Assembly: GCA_951799405.1 (NCBI GenBank)
Contig: OX637351.1
Span: 5,054,251-5,118,250 of the forward strand
Direction: 5' to 3'
Length of the DNA: 64,000 bases
DNA from: Agapetus fuscipes
Lineage: Eukaryota > Arthropoda > Insecta > Trichoptera > Glossosomatidae
Part shown: positions 1-10,060 of the stretch, one piece after another
Layout of the letters: each line of letters opens with the position of its first letter
Numbering within the stretch: the first letter of the stretch is position 1
The notes under the pieces: model-generated
The model's database searches: none
Seen by the model: the letters and a program-made list of their open reading frames with translations, nothing else
What the model was told of the DNA's origin: nothing
Program-made: the position numbers and the translations under genes

Positions 1-171
1 ATATTAAAATTTACACGCGCCACAACCCAATCTTCTTGGTCGGAGGTCGGTACAACAGAGAGAGAGATTACATAATATACAAAAATGACAGACTTCTTGT
101 TGTTCTTTTATATTTTCATAGTTATTATATTTTTAGTTTGACAAACTGTCAGGCTAAATTCAGACCAAATA
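1..171. other. Unassigned AT-rich sequence
   Basis: I see no gene or repeat here. A short GA-rich run (about 58-66) is the only local pattern. Confidence 0.5.
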
Positions 172-411
172 CTATAATCTATAATCTAAGTTGCAATACA
201 TAGTGACATTTAAGGCTCATATTTAATGCGTGCCCACAAGCAGACACATGCAAGTTCGCGCTGAGTACGCATGCTGCATGTGTAGATGAAAAATAAATCA
301 ACCTCACATGAACATAAACTTTGCTACTCCTACCGCTTTTTTCTGAAACCGAGGTGGCATTGGTAAAAGTGAACCAAGTTTTAACAGCATGGGATGTCAG
401 CCTCATAAGTT
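172..411 (-). mobile_element. L-repeat (LINE 3' UTR copy)
   Basis: On the minus strand it begins near the frame-proximal end of the LINE 3' UTR (gctgac/ggttcac motifs at 340-410) and ends in the short tail repeat ataatctataatcta at 172-190. It is a diverged copy compared with the copy at 35025-35458. Confidence 0.75.
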
Positions 412-429
412 GCAGTTGTAACTTTTTAT

Positions 430-830
430 TACACATGCAGAATTTGGGGGCGCGAACTTACACGTGTCTGTTTGGGTATGCATTTATTATTAATTCTATA
501 TCTAAATCTAAGCTTAAACGATATGTATCATTTGAGATTCACATTTAATGCATTCCTACAAGCAGACACGTGTAATTTCGCGCTCACACATGCCGCATGT
601 GGACCTACAGTATAAAAAACCCAATCTCAAATGAACATAAGCCCTGCAACTCTTGCCGACCTTCCCTGAAACAGGGGTGACATTGGCAAAGTGAACCATT
701 TTTTACAGTATGGATGGTCAGCCTCATACCAACCTATTAGTGTAAATGTAAATACATCTTTGCAGCTTAGATTATAGATGTTATACTTACTTACATACAT
801 ATGCAGCATGTGTAAGCGCGTAAATCTTTC
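430..830. mobile_element. Cluster of L-repeat pieces in both orientations
   Basis: A plus-strand fragment (about 430-510) abuts a nearly complete minus-strand copy (502-736), which is followed by two short plus-strand fragments (about 750-780 and 790-828) holding the tail-proximal tgcagcttagattatag and the catgtgtaagcgcg segments. The arrangement suggests repeated insertion into older copies, or local inversion. Confidence 0.7.
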
Positions 831-831
831 A

Positions 832-1483
832 TCATTGCTATTTTTAATTTCCGTATCTATATTAAAAAACGATAATCGATTATGACAAATGCCTCTGTTG
901 ATATACCACTCGAGAATCAAATGAAAAACAACCATAATCCATGATAAGGTATGAAATGTCCTATCATAGGGATTGATTTATTGTCATGGTCATGGAGGTA
1001 TATATATGGAGGGGCTGTGAATGTGATTTAGTACCAATCGACATGATGCAACGTTTTTGACACCATACATTGTTAATAGTGCTGTCTCGCTCACGACATA
1101 TGAAATGCTTTTGTTATTTTCTATGTTAGCGACGTGTCTCTACTCCGTCTTCAATCTATATATATATATATCACCAAGGATACCAAATGAAATCACTATG
1201 GTAACGTGTTTGTTACTAATGTTGTTGAAAGTATGAAAATATCTGATAAATTCCGAATTCAAAAATGTTCCCACCTCATTATGTACGGGATGATTTTCAC
1301 AAGTATCTATTACCGCGACCATAGAAGTTTCATACTTGAAGCAGCAAGTACCTATATATTTCAACATCACTTGTTCTAGAAATGGCTGTCACTTTCGCGA
1401 ACAAAATATTTCGACAAACGAAAAATAAAATTTATCAACGTAATCATGTAGAATAGTGATTAAAGTGAAATATTATTCCATGT
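832..1483. other. Unassigned sequence
   Basis: This stretch has no recognisable repeat or convincing gene. Open frames here are short and lack recognisable motifs. A small TA-repeat lies near 1155-1170. Confidence 0.5.
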
Positions 1484-1491
1484 TCTATAAC

Positions 1492-2533
1492 TAGGGACTG
1501 GAAAATTTCGCGATCGCGATAAAACGAATTTATTCGCGAATTTTGATGTTTTTACGCGAATAACGCGAAATTTGAGGTTTTACGCAAATATCGCGAATTT
1601 TCGTACTTTTGGTAGAAATTGTGCGAAAAAGTTGTTATGTGTCGCTTCTGCAACGCAACTATTTTGTGGTAAAGAAAAGATTGCTGCAAAAACCCTTTGC
1701 AAGGTGCAAAGCACAGGGAAAATGGTCGGTGTTATAGTCGAGGGGGCTAAGTGGGCTGATCTTTCAACGTTGAAACACGCTAGAACGCTAGACGCGGGGT
1801 TCGATCCCCGTCTGGGTCATTTGACCCTGGTTCAACAAATGTAATTAGGTAATTATTAATTAATAATTAATTAAAATAAACAATACTCGTAATGAATTTT
1901 TCATTAATGATATTAATACCTGTTTCTGGCCAGGCAGAGTAGGTTGGTGAATTGCATTCCTATTCACAAATCTATTTTATTAAAAAAATAAATGATAAGC
2001 AGAACTGTCCTGGACATCCAAACAGACTTGAATCGTGACATCAATGAAGGAAAATACATCAAGGAGTTAAGCTGCTGCTGGATTAGCCAAGAGCACAACT
2101 TGAGGCTTTCATAAAAGCCACCATCCCTCAAAAAAATTAGATAACCCTCATCTAGAGACTAAATGCACAAAAATTAAATATTTTAATAGGATATTGCAGG
2201 GTATTCGGAGTGTCATTCAAATATTAATACTTTTTTTAATCAATGGTTTTTTGTAAGTTGTAACTCGTATTGATTCAGATGTTGTTTATTCATTGTTTTT
2301 GAAGGTACATATTGTTGTTTTTATAATAAATTGTAAATATTAGTAATATCTATAGTTTTGCAATTACATAAACTTTTATTTCGATCAAATCAACCCTAAA
2401 AATTACACCGAATCTCCCCGTTTATCATGAAAAATAACGCGAATTTCCCTGTTTTTGATCAAAAATAACGCGAATTTCCCAAAAAAATAACGCGAATTTC
2501 GCAAAAAATAACACCACTTTTTTCCAGTCCCTA
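1492..2533. mobile_element. hAT-type DNA transposon, non-autonomous, with internal S3 SINE (copy 1)
   Basis: The terminal inverted repeats begin TAGGGACTGGAAAA on each end. The element is flanked by a perfect 8-bp target duplication, tctataac, at 1484-1491 and 2534-2541, the length expected of hAT transposases. Subterminal regions are packed with short motifs of the ttcgcg/cgcgaa kind, which could be transposase-binding sites. There is no intact transposase. The same element lies in reverse orientation at 25991-27020, and both copies carry an S3 SINE at the same internal position, so the SINE was present before the element copied itself. Confidence 0.9.
1725..1992 (+). mobile_element. S3 SINE (tRNA-derived) inside the hAT element
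   Basis: The 5' part is tRNA-like: an A-box region near gtcgagggggctaagtggg and a B box ggttcgatccc at about 1798-1808, with room for a long variable arm, as in Leu or Ser tRNAs. The 3' half is an AT-rich inverted repeat of taattattaattaat type (about 1848-1875), then ggccaggcagagtaggttgg and a final aaaa-rich end. It cannot be a functional tRNA because the acceptor ends do not pair into a normal cloverleaf. Confidence 0.8.
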
Positions 2534-2817
2534 TCTATAACACATTTACTCTCTTTTGTTGGCACGTTTAGAAAAAACCCAGTTTGACATTTATATGTTT
2601 TTTTTTCCAATTAGGTAACACACCTGTTGACAGTTGGAAGGTTACCGAAAGACTTAATTTTGATTTTTGTTTGATGAGTGGGGTTGCGTATTTCTAATTC
2701 TCAAAGGATTGATTTCTCAGCCCATCCAGTTCTATATATCGATGGTCATGGCCATAGATTAGGCAACTCGCTTATCTACTATCTAAGTAAGAGATAACAT
2801 CTGAAGTCAACTATCCA

Positions 2818-2856
2818 TCTATAATCTGTAATCTTAGTTGCAAAGATACAAATATT
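2818..2856 (-). mobile_element. L-repeat tail fragment
   Basis: Only the last 40 bases of the LINE 3' end are present (ataatctgtaatcttagttgcaaag orientation), immediately before an S1 SINE. Confidence 0.5.
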
Positions 2857-3152
2857 ACCGGTCCATAGTCTAGTGGTTAAGACTTCTGACTCTTAAATGG
2901 GAGGTTGTGGGTTCGAATCCCGGCGGAACACAAAAAATGTTCCATTTATATTTTCACATAATATCTTCACTGGGTGAAAAATTCATAAACCTTTACCAAA
3001 GACCAGTCACTAAGGTCCATCCAGCCTTACAGCAACTGTCTTGCTTGAGTATTGGCGCTTTCTACAGCGACGACCAAGCTCGCAGAGGGCTCTTGAAGTG
3101 TGATACACACAATAACAGCGCTCACCAAATCATCATCATCATCATCATCATC
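2857..3152 (+). mobile_element. S1 SINE, near full length
   Basis: It starts accggtccatagtctagtgg (A-box region), has the B box ggttcgaatcc near 2911, and ends with a simple ATC repeat at 3130-3152 in place of the usual ATT tail. It is followed by a homopolymer run of about 14 G near 3165-3178. Confidence 0.88.
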
Positions 3153-3344
3153 GGCACGACAACCCGGGGGGGGGGGGGTACTCTCCCACCACCTCCCACC
3201 CAGTTCATACAACTAATGCGGAGTTGCTTCACTCGGTGAACAACATTACAATTTTTTTTTAAAGTGGCTGAGGGCCTTCCCGATGAAGTTAATCAGCTAG
3301 TGTAACTCTATTCGTGTCAAAGAAAAGAAAGTCCTCCAGATCAG

Positions 3345-3656
3345 AGGCTATTGCATGACTCTAAGGAACCCCCCCTCCCCCGAATTTCGCTTGGCCTCCC
3401 TCAGCAACCGCTGCCAGCGCTGTCTATCCAACGTTTTCCTCCTCCAGTCCCACATTCCCACTGCACGGCAATCCGCCACCACTCCATCCAGCCATCTTGA
3501 ACGTGGTCTTCCCACTGTCCGCCGTCCCTCCGGGTTCGTCATCACAATCGTCTTCTCCAGGCTCCGATAGTCCATTATGTGCCCCAGCCAATGCAGTCTG
3601 TTGACCTTTATTGAGCGGACCACATCAGCGTCCTGGTACAGCTTATACAATTCGGA
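3345..3656 (-). pseudogene. RTE-type LINE reverse transcriptase, C-terminal end
   Basis: On the minus strand an open frame of about 105 residues reads YNSELYKLYQDADVVRSIKV, then RLHWLGHI, GRPRSRWLDGV and DRQRWQRLLREAK. This is the tail found after the reverse transcriptase domain of RTE-like non-LTR elements. The frame is open to its stop near 3351, but everything upstream is missing (5' truncation). A piece of S1 tail (3659-3703) abuts its 5' side and contributes the first residues of the longer open frame. Confidence 0.85.
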
Positions 3657-3658
3657 GT

Positions 3659-3703
3659 TATATCTCACCAAATAAATCATCCTAATATAATTTTTATTAT
3701 CAA
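3659..3703 (+). mobile_element. S1 SINE 3' tail fragment
   Basis: The sequence ctcaccaaataaatcatcct followed by AT-rich tail matches the last 45 bases of S1 copies such as 33285-33587. Confidence 0.6.
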
Positions 3704-3924
3704 TCGCCATTTTTTTTCATTTTATCGAGAGTAATATTTTTTTTCATTGAGTCTTAAAAAGATTACGTAAGATATATGGTGTCATTTAATCTATGATCAG
3801 TCTCATGCAAATCAGTAACTGTTTGTAAACATACGTGTGGAATGGAATTGAGATTCGTCTGAGGTCACACATGACGTCATTCTAGTGGTCTGATCCATCT
3901 AAATATAACGTATAAAATTAATAA

Positions 3925-4215
3925 TATTAGGATTATCAATTTGGTGAGCGCTATTTTTGTGTACACCTCAAGATCCCTCTGCAAGCTTGGTCGTCGCTGT
4001 AGAAAGCGCCAATACTCAAGCAAAACCCAGTTGCTGTAAGGCTGGATGGACCCTTAGTGACCGGTCTTTTTTTAAAGGTTCTATGAATTTTACAACCCAG
4101 CGAAGAGCAAATTTGAAAATATATTGTATTTTTATTTTTTGTGCTCCGCCGGGATTCTAACCCACAACCTTCCATTCAAGAGTCCGATGTGTTGCCACTG
4201 GACTACGGACCACTC
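3925..4215 (-). mobile_element. S1 SINE
   Basis: The whole SINE is present on the minus strand: the tail and gcgctcacc segment at 3925-3955, the central cagcgacgaccaagc segment near 3985, the B box near 4155 and the A-box region at about 4190-4213. Confidence 0.85.
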
Positions 4216-4259
4216 TCAATATTTATTTAGTTTTACTTTATTTGTAATTTTTACTTTTT

Positions 4260-4512
4260 CCTTGACTTGTAGGTTGGTATGAGGCTGACCACCCATACTG
4301 TAAAAAATGGTTCACTTTGCCAATGTCACCCCTGTTTCAGGGAATGTCGGCAGGAGTTGCAGGGCTTATGTTCATTTGAGTTTGGATTTTATTTGTAAGT
4401 ACACAATCAGCATTTGTAAGCGCGAACTACACGTGTTTGTTTGTGGGCATACATCTGAGAGCTTTAAATGAATATATCCTTGCAACTTAGATTATAGATA
4501 GATTATAGACTA
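4260..4512 (+). mobile_element. L-repeat
   Basis: It starts ccttgacttgtaggttgg and ends gattatagatagattatag. The B-box-like palindrome seen in other copies (catgcggcatg) is degraded here to a form close to aatcagcatttg. Confidence 0.82.
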
Positions 4513-4519
4513 TGGTTTC

Positions 4520-5170
4520 TTTAGGTTTTAAATTCGTAATGAATTTCAGACAAAATAATTGATTGTAGATTATTTTATACCACTCTCCTTCAATCTAGTC
4601 CCCTCTTAGGTGATCCATTTTCTGGCACATGCCACAAAGGATTCCTTCCACGCCCCATCTAATTTTCAATCTAAATTCTTGCTCGGCCGTCCCGCGGTGT
4701 TAGACCGTGTCATCATCATTATCCCGCTTCCCCAGTGTGTTATTGTCAGCCTTACGCTCATTGCAGGACATGAGGCTGCCCACCTCAATTTTACATTTTA
4801 TTTTTTATTTTTACGTGTACTGGAGGAAATGAAAGAAGTATGTAAGGACAGCAAGAAATCGCGGTTGATCTCTAATGTTATTCTTTAATGGTATTCTTTT
4901 TAAATTAGTATTGTTTTCTGTTTAGCTTTTGATGTCCATATATATTATTATTAATTAATTTTAAAATCGACGGTTAACAAGAAGTAGGGAATAAGCTACA
5001 AAAACTAAATTGTTCAGGAGAGCAGTTTAAAGTTTGAGATTGCAGAAAAATGGCATAACTTTTATATTTTTTACCTTATCGTTAAAATCAAAACAGCTCT
5101 TAAATAAAAAAAAATAAAGTCCTTTATTGGCATTCCTATTAATGTGGTTTTACGATGTTTTGCGATTTTT
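4520..5170. other. Unassigned sequence
   Basis: A fragment near 4790-4880 (ggaggaaatgaaagaagtatgtaaggac class of sequence) matches the last codons of the L-type LINE on the plus strand, but is short. Otherwise I see nothing. Confidence 0.45.
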
Positions 5171-5177
5171 TTATGTC

Positions 5178-5388
5178 ACTAGCGCCTGTAACTGTAACTC
5201 TGTCGCCATTCCGCTAGGGGTGGCCAGAGCCTCTGCAGAGTTGCCTCCATTTTTTCCTATCCTGACATACCTCTTTCAATTCCTTCATATCCATCACCTT
5301 TTTCATGCATTTTCTTCTTTTACGCTCACTTTGTAAATCCCATTCTTTCACAATTTCCTCAACCTGATCCCTCCATACTTTTCTCTGT
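5178..5388 (-). pseudogene. M-LINE C-terminal end
   Basis: Minus-strand 3' end of the M-type LINE: the tail ctgtaactgtaactctgtcg, then the codons for ...GHP-stop, and upstream the residues of the KCMKKVMDMNELKEVC region. It ends abruptly against an L-repeat. Confidence 0.75.
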
Positions 5389-5930
5389 CAAAGAAAAAGC
5401 TGCAAAGATATACATTTATCATTTAAGATTTATATTAAATGCATTCCCACAAGCAGTAATGTATAATTTCGCGCTTACACATGCCGCATGTGGACCTACA
5501 ATATAAAAAATCAATCTCAAATCAACATAAGCCCTGCAACTCTTGTCGTCCTTCCCTGAAACAGGGTTGACATTGGCAAAGTGAATCATTTTTTACAGTA
5601 TAGGTGGTCAGCCGCATACCAACCTATAAGTCAAGGAACATACATGGCAAATTACATTTTTTAAATCAATAAACAATAATATATACCCCTTCGGGGATAA
5701 CGCGGCAAGAAGTTACACTATATGTGTAGCTTAGTTGCGTTGCGTTTTTGCGTTTTAACATCAAACTAAAACATAAAACCAAGTTCACTTCAATAAACCC
5801 TAGCCGCCAACATTACAGATCAACCACCATTTCTGTCTATCCTTACATACTTCTTTCATTTCCTCCAGAGTCATAACCTTCTTCATACAAGCTCTTCTTT
5901 TATTATGACTCTGGATATTTCATTCATAAG
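5388..5930 (-). mobile_element. L-type LINE 3' end with short coding end, split by an S2 fragment
   Basis: The 3' UTR part runs 5388-5687 and resumes at about 5766. The last codons of the LINE frame, around the ctagccgccaacattacag segment and the cataaccttcttcataca segment, lie at 5800-5930. A 5'-truncated S2 SINE (about 5688-5765) is inserted between them. Confidence 0.8.
5688..5765 (+). mobile_element. S2 SINE, 3' end only
   Basis: This is about 77 bp from ccccttcggggataacgcgg to the GCGTT-type tail, inserted in the L-type LINE 3' UTR. It is a clear 5' truncation. Confidence 0.75.
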
Positions 5931-6335
5931 TAATAATTCCATTATTAAGTGTCATATTAAGCTAACATGGGTTTCTAAGATTCATGCACCTTTTTTTCCT
6001 TTTTTCTACGAAAGAAAACATTAAAAATGTGAAAATCATGTAGCTTAAAAGTTTTTCAGGAGCACTACCTTATAACAAGTTCACTTACTAAAGCATTTAT
6101 TGATTTTCGTAGCAAGCAAGCTTTCGTTATGACGCAGTTACTACCGAGTACTTGCACTTGTACAGTGTGCGGATTAACTAAATCAATACTACGGCGTGTT
6201 GCTGTGGTACTCTATAAATAGTTGTGAATACCGTTTAACATAATCAATCAACTAAAAATAACAGTCAAGTCTATTTAAAAATATTGTCGTGATACATGTT
6301 TTATTTTGTCCTATTTGCAAATATTACAAGCATTC

Positions 6336-6724
6336 TGTTGTATAGATGCGAAACCTGAACCATCCAGAAATACGAAAAAGACTGACTGGAGGCATTCGAG
6401 AAGTGGATTTGGAGAAAAATGTCCAACACATCGTGGGTGGAAAAATAGTCCAATGAAGAGGTGTTGCGTTGCGGGACGTAAAAGAGAAGAGAGCTTATAA
6501 GTCACATTTTGAAGATAAAAGCCAACTCGATTAGTCATAGCACCTTTCTTAACAACATCTTCGAAAGCAAAATCTTGGGAAGACGAACAAGAGGTCGTCC
6601 AAGAACATCATACTTCAAGGATAGGAAGCGGCTCATGGATGTCTCCTCCTATTCGCATCTCAAGAGGATGGCAACAGACAGAGACAAATGGCTGACACAA
6701 CAAGGCGCTGCCTTTAGAAGATGA
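6336..6724 (+). pseudogene. RTE-type LINE reverse transcriptase, C-terminal end
   Basis: The reading frame survives in pieces: RCET..TIQKYEK near 6345, EAFEKWIWRKMSNTSWVEK near 6391, then from about 6509 a clean stretch with GRRTRGRPRTSYFKD and KRMATDRDKWLTQQGAAFRR ending at a stop at 6724. Stop codons and frameshifts in the first part show it is dead. The short gatgat run just after the stop is the start of its tail. Confidence 0.85.
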
Positions 6725-6804
6725 TGATATTCTGCAAATAGATACAGTAAGATCTATCGACGGTCGTCGAGACTTCCACCCTTGCTCTCATGAAAAATAA
6801 TCAT

Positions 6805-7104
6805 GACCGGTCCATAGTCTAGTGGTTTACACTTCTGACTCGTAAATGGAAGGTTGTGGGTTTGAATCCCGGCGTAGAAAAAAAAAATACCATTTATATT
6901 TTCAAATATGCTCTTCGCTGGGTTAAAAATTCATATACCTTTACCAAAGACCGGTCACATGAAAGGTCCATCCCAGCAAACGGGTTTTGCATGAGAATTG
7001 ACGCTTCCTACAGCGACGACCAAGCTTGCATAGGGCTCTTGAGGTGTGATTCACACAAAAACAGCACTCACCAAATAAATCATCCGAATATTATTAATTT
7101 TTAA
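6805..7104 (+). mobile_element. S1 SINE
   Basis: A full-length copy starts gaccggtccatagtctagtg, has a B box with one change (ggtttgaatcc), and ends in a short ATT tail. Confidence 0.87.
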
Positions 7105-7221
7105 ACATCTCTAAGGTCCAGTATTTTCAACGTTGGCTTATATGACTTTAACTTGATAATAAAAACTACCCACACGATTGACATAGGTGCTTCTTTTTCA
7201 TTCAATGTAAAGTCTACAAGC

Positions 7222-7398
7222 TGGGCTAGAAGCTAGAAGTCTCATCCACCACAGTAATTCTTACCTACCGGATATCGGTAATATTTGTATGAAGACTAAG
7301 CAGCTGGTCATGTGTGGCTATCTTGGCTCAACAGGTCTTCATACAAATATTACCGATATCCGGTAGGTAAGAATTACCGTGATGATGAAACTTCCAGC
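7222..7398. mobile_element. MITE with long inverted repeats (family T)
   Basis: Arms of about 60 bp (left: aagtctcatc..., taccggatatcggtaatatt; right: the reverse complement) surround a short centre containing agcagctggtcatg. Better-preserved ends elsewhere read CAGGGCTGGAAG, as in hAT elements, but I found no clear target duplication here. Confidence 0.75.
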
Positions 7399-7581
7399 AG
7401 GCATTATTCCTCCTCTTTTCGTTACACCAAGAGTTACAACTCGTAGAACAACTGCCATGAAATCCATCCAAATGTTATTATTTTTATGTAACGAAGAAAA
7501 CCGCACGCGACATCTTTGTTTTTATTCCACACGACTTCCTGGATACACTGCGCACTTAAATTTCTTAAGTCATATTTAATG

Positions 7582-7738
7582 CAGTGTTGCGAAAAATTAA
7601 AAAAAAAATGTTGCAGATGAGTTGCGTGGTCGTGGCGCAACTCGTGTTGCTCTGCGTGAGTGATGGTCCGCGCCTTTGTTGAAACATTCCCATGACCGTT
7701 TCAATGATTTTCGTTGCTCTTCTTTGTGTCGCAACACT
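7582..7738. mobile_element. Possible small hAT-like MITE
   Basis: The ends read CAGTGTTGCGA and, on the other strand, CTAGTGTTGCGA, giving a 10-bp shared inverted repeat. No 8-bp target duplication is visible, so the call is tentative. Confidence 0.35.
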
Positions 7739-7886
7739 AGAGCAGAACATTTGTGCGACTTATGTAACATGTTAAAAGGCAATAGCTTTGTTTGCTTTGA
7801 CTTAAAAAAATTGAATATTTGTTTTATGTGCCTTTTCACATACTTAAATCGAATCCTGTCAGGTTTGCCAATGGTTGATCTTCCAT

Positions 7887-8216
7887 GGGACGCAACGCAA
7901 CTAAGCTACACATATAGTGTACCTTCTTGCCGCGTTATCCCTATAGGAGTTGCATGTGGCAAGTTGAACCTATTTATTGTTACAGGTAAGGGGGCCGGCC
8001 TTACGCCAACCACTTCAGTTGAAGTGGGGGTTTCCCAGCTCCCGAGAAAGCTGGTTCTCATTTCTTGTGAAGGTTGAGTAAACCTTGCCGGTATTTAATT
8101 TTGGGGTTTGAAATAAACACCGATGCGAAATCATTACTGACACCCTCGGTGGGATTCGAACCCGAGCTCGCGACATGGAATGCAAGCACTCTACCAACTG
8201 AGCTATCGACCGGACA
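7887..8216 (-). mobile_element. S2 SINE, full length
   Basis: The 5' end on the minus strand is gtccggtcgatagctcagtt, near 8216. The B box ggttcgaatcc lies at about 8152-8162. The 3' end, with its GCGTT repeats, is at 7887-7895. Confidence 0.9.
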
Positions 8217-8327
8217 CAATGTAGTAACCGTGCCACAATGAAGTAACCGTGTCACAATGAAGTGCGACGTTTGCAAGAAAAAGGAGATTCATCATCATAA
8301 CAATGTACCTTTCTTCAACATCGATTA

Positions 8328-8558
8328 TCTCAGTTGCCAAGATATACGAACATTTAAAATTCATATTAAATATGTGTCCACTAACAGACACGTGTAAGTT
8401 CGTTCTTTCAAATTCTGCATGTGCAAACCTCAAATGAACATGAATCCTGCAACTTCTGCGCGACTTTCCCTGAAACGTTCCCTGAAAACATTGGCATAGT
8501 GAACCATTTTTTACAGTATGATTGATCGGCCTCATGCCAACCTACAAGTCAAGGAAAC
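8328..8558 (-). mobile_element. L-repeat
   Basis: Diverged copy, joined directly at its 5' side (8558) to the tail of an N-LINE. Confidence 0.75.
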
Positions 8559-8559
8559 G

Positions 8560-8730
8560 TCTTGTCTTGTATTCTGCCGCCATTCCTCTAGGGATGGCCG
8601 GTACCTCCACACAAGTGCCTCCACTTGACTCTGTCCTTGCATACTTCTTTCATCTCATCTAATTTCATCACTCTTTTCATGCATGCTCTTCTCTTGTTTC
8701 CACTCTGTAAATTCCATTCATTCAGAAACG
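8560..8730 (-). pseudogene. N-LINE C-terminal end
   Basis: The tail gtcttgtcttgtat and the following codons parallel the M-LINE end but differ throughout (ggtacctccacacaagtgcc). Copies at 16838 and 43885 show the same sequence. It is truncated near 8730. Confidence 0.7.
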
Positions 8731-9063
8731 TACGAGACGATGTAGCTAAATATCAAAATGCTTTTAAATTTTGTCTCTTTTATGTGTGTGAATTCTTTCA
8801 TACGTTACCGAAAGTGATTTGCTCTTTTAAGCCAAACTATTACACGCTTTGTTGTTGAGCAATACAGCGTCTTTGTGTGTCACAGCTTATGGGATAAAGG
8901 CAATCACTTACTGTCTCCATTTGTCCGGAAAATGTACTAATAAGTGGATATTATTTGTCGCATTTAGAAAGTGCTGGTGAATTCTTTTTGCAGATTTCAA
9001 TGGCCAAGGCAAATCGTTTTTATTTTCAATAATTTGAAATGAATAGTTACCGGTCATTTTTTT

Positions 9064-9275
9064 ATGTAACTGTAACTCTGTTTCCATTTCGCTTGGAGTG
9101 GCCAGAGCCTCTGCAGAGCTGCCTCCATTTCTTTCTATCCTCACATACCTCTTTTAATTCATTCATATCCATCACCTTCTTCGTGCATTTTCTTATTTTA
9201 CCCTCGCTTTGTATATCCCATTCTTTCCCAATCTGCTCAATCTGATCACTCCATAATTTTCTCAGTCGTCCCTTA
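9064..9275 (-). pseudogene. M-LINE remnant, first half of an interrupted copy
   Basis: The minus-strand LINE end is continuous with 9908-10060 once the 632-bp element at 9276-9907 is removed. The join restores the codons of the GKRGKGRPRKVWSDQ region. Confidence 0.85.
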
Positions 9276-9907
9276 AGGCTAGTTCGGACAAGGCGACTAT
9301 TTTAGTCGAGTAGCGAGTAATTTAGTGGCTAAATGTGTGCGAACCACAAAAAATTAGTCGAGTAGTTTAGCAATGATTAAGGCCCGGTATATTGAACTGT
9401 AGTAATATTTTAGTTAACTATTACTTGAACTTGTATTCAAAATACTCAATCTCGAGTTAACTAAAACCGAACATTACCGAAGTATGAGGCCACGCCCCCA
9501 AATCTTGGAAATAATTAAAATGCCATTCAAAAGCTTTTAAACAAACAACTATTCATAAAAATCATATGCCTAACCTTCATTAAGCTAGAAAACGAGACAA
9601 AAAATGTTCAGTTTGCAACAATTTTGATGTATCCTTACATTAAAAAAGAACAGCTGCTGTCAGTGAAGGGCCGCCATCTTGAAAATCGAAAGTTAAAGTT
9701 ACTTAATATTTAATGGCGAAATTCGGTGAGTGAAATATTATGATGATTTAACTAAAATTGCATTTTAGTTAACTTTACAATACTTCAGAATACCGGGCCT
9801 TAGTCGAGTCGATCCATTTTACTCTATTTTAACGGGCGAGTTGCGCCCCGCCCACCACTTAATTACTCGCTACTCGACTAAAATAGTCGCCTTGTCCGAA
9901 CTAGGCT
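9276..9907. mobile_element. Harbinger-type MITE inserted in the M-LINE
   Basis: Inverted ends aggctagttcggacaaggcg / reverse complement, about 50 bp long, with the motif actcgctactcgactaaaat. The 3-bp target duplication is TTA at 9273-9275 and 9908-9910. It holds another MITE at 9380-9799. TTA duplications point to the PIF/Harbinger superfamily; no transposase is present. Confidence 0.85.
9380..9799. mobile_element. Second MITE nested within the first
   Basis: The inverted ends read ggcccggtat on each side, followed by related gttaactaaaat motifs. TTA lies next to each end (9377-9379 and 9800-9802), consistent with a TTA duplication. The 420-bp body has no recognisable coding sequence. Confidence 0.8.
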
Positions 9908-10060
9908 TTACCTCTTTTTCCTTTCACACTTCCTCTGTATGTATACTTTGTCAGTCTATTTCATTCATTCTTTCCACATGCCAGAACCATCTCATTACAT
10001 TCTTTTGTACCTTAGCTTTCACATCCTCTTTAAAATTTTAAATGTACCTGACATCTATTT
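9908..10060 (-). pseudogene. M-LINE remnant, second half of the interrupted copy
   Basis: Continues the copy at 9064-9275 upstream in the frame, through the GHVERMN and KVQKNVMRW codons (minus strand). Confidence 0.8.

Noticed and set aside
172..830. CRISPR-like or satellite array from the recurring L-repeat
   Set aside because: Copies differ in orientation, length and 5' end, with no regular spacer; they are LINE ends.
7582..7738. Firm hAT call
   Set aside because: Ends look right for 10 bp but there is no 8-bp duplication, so it is only listed with low confidence.
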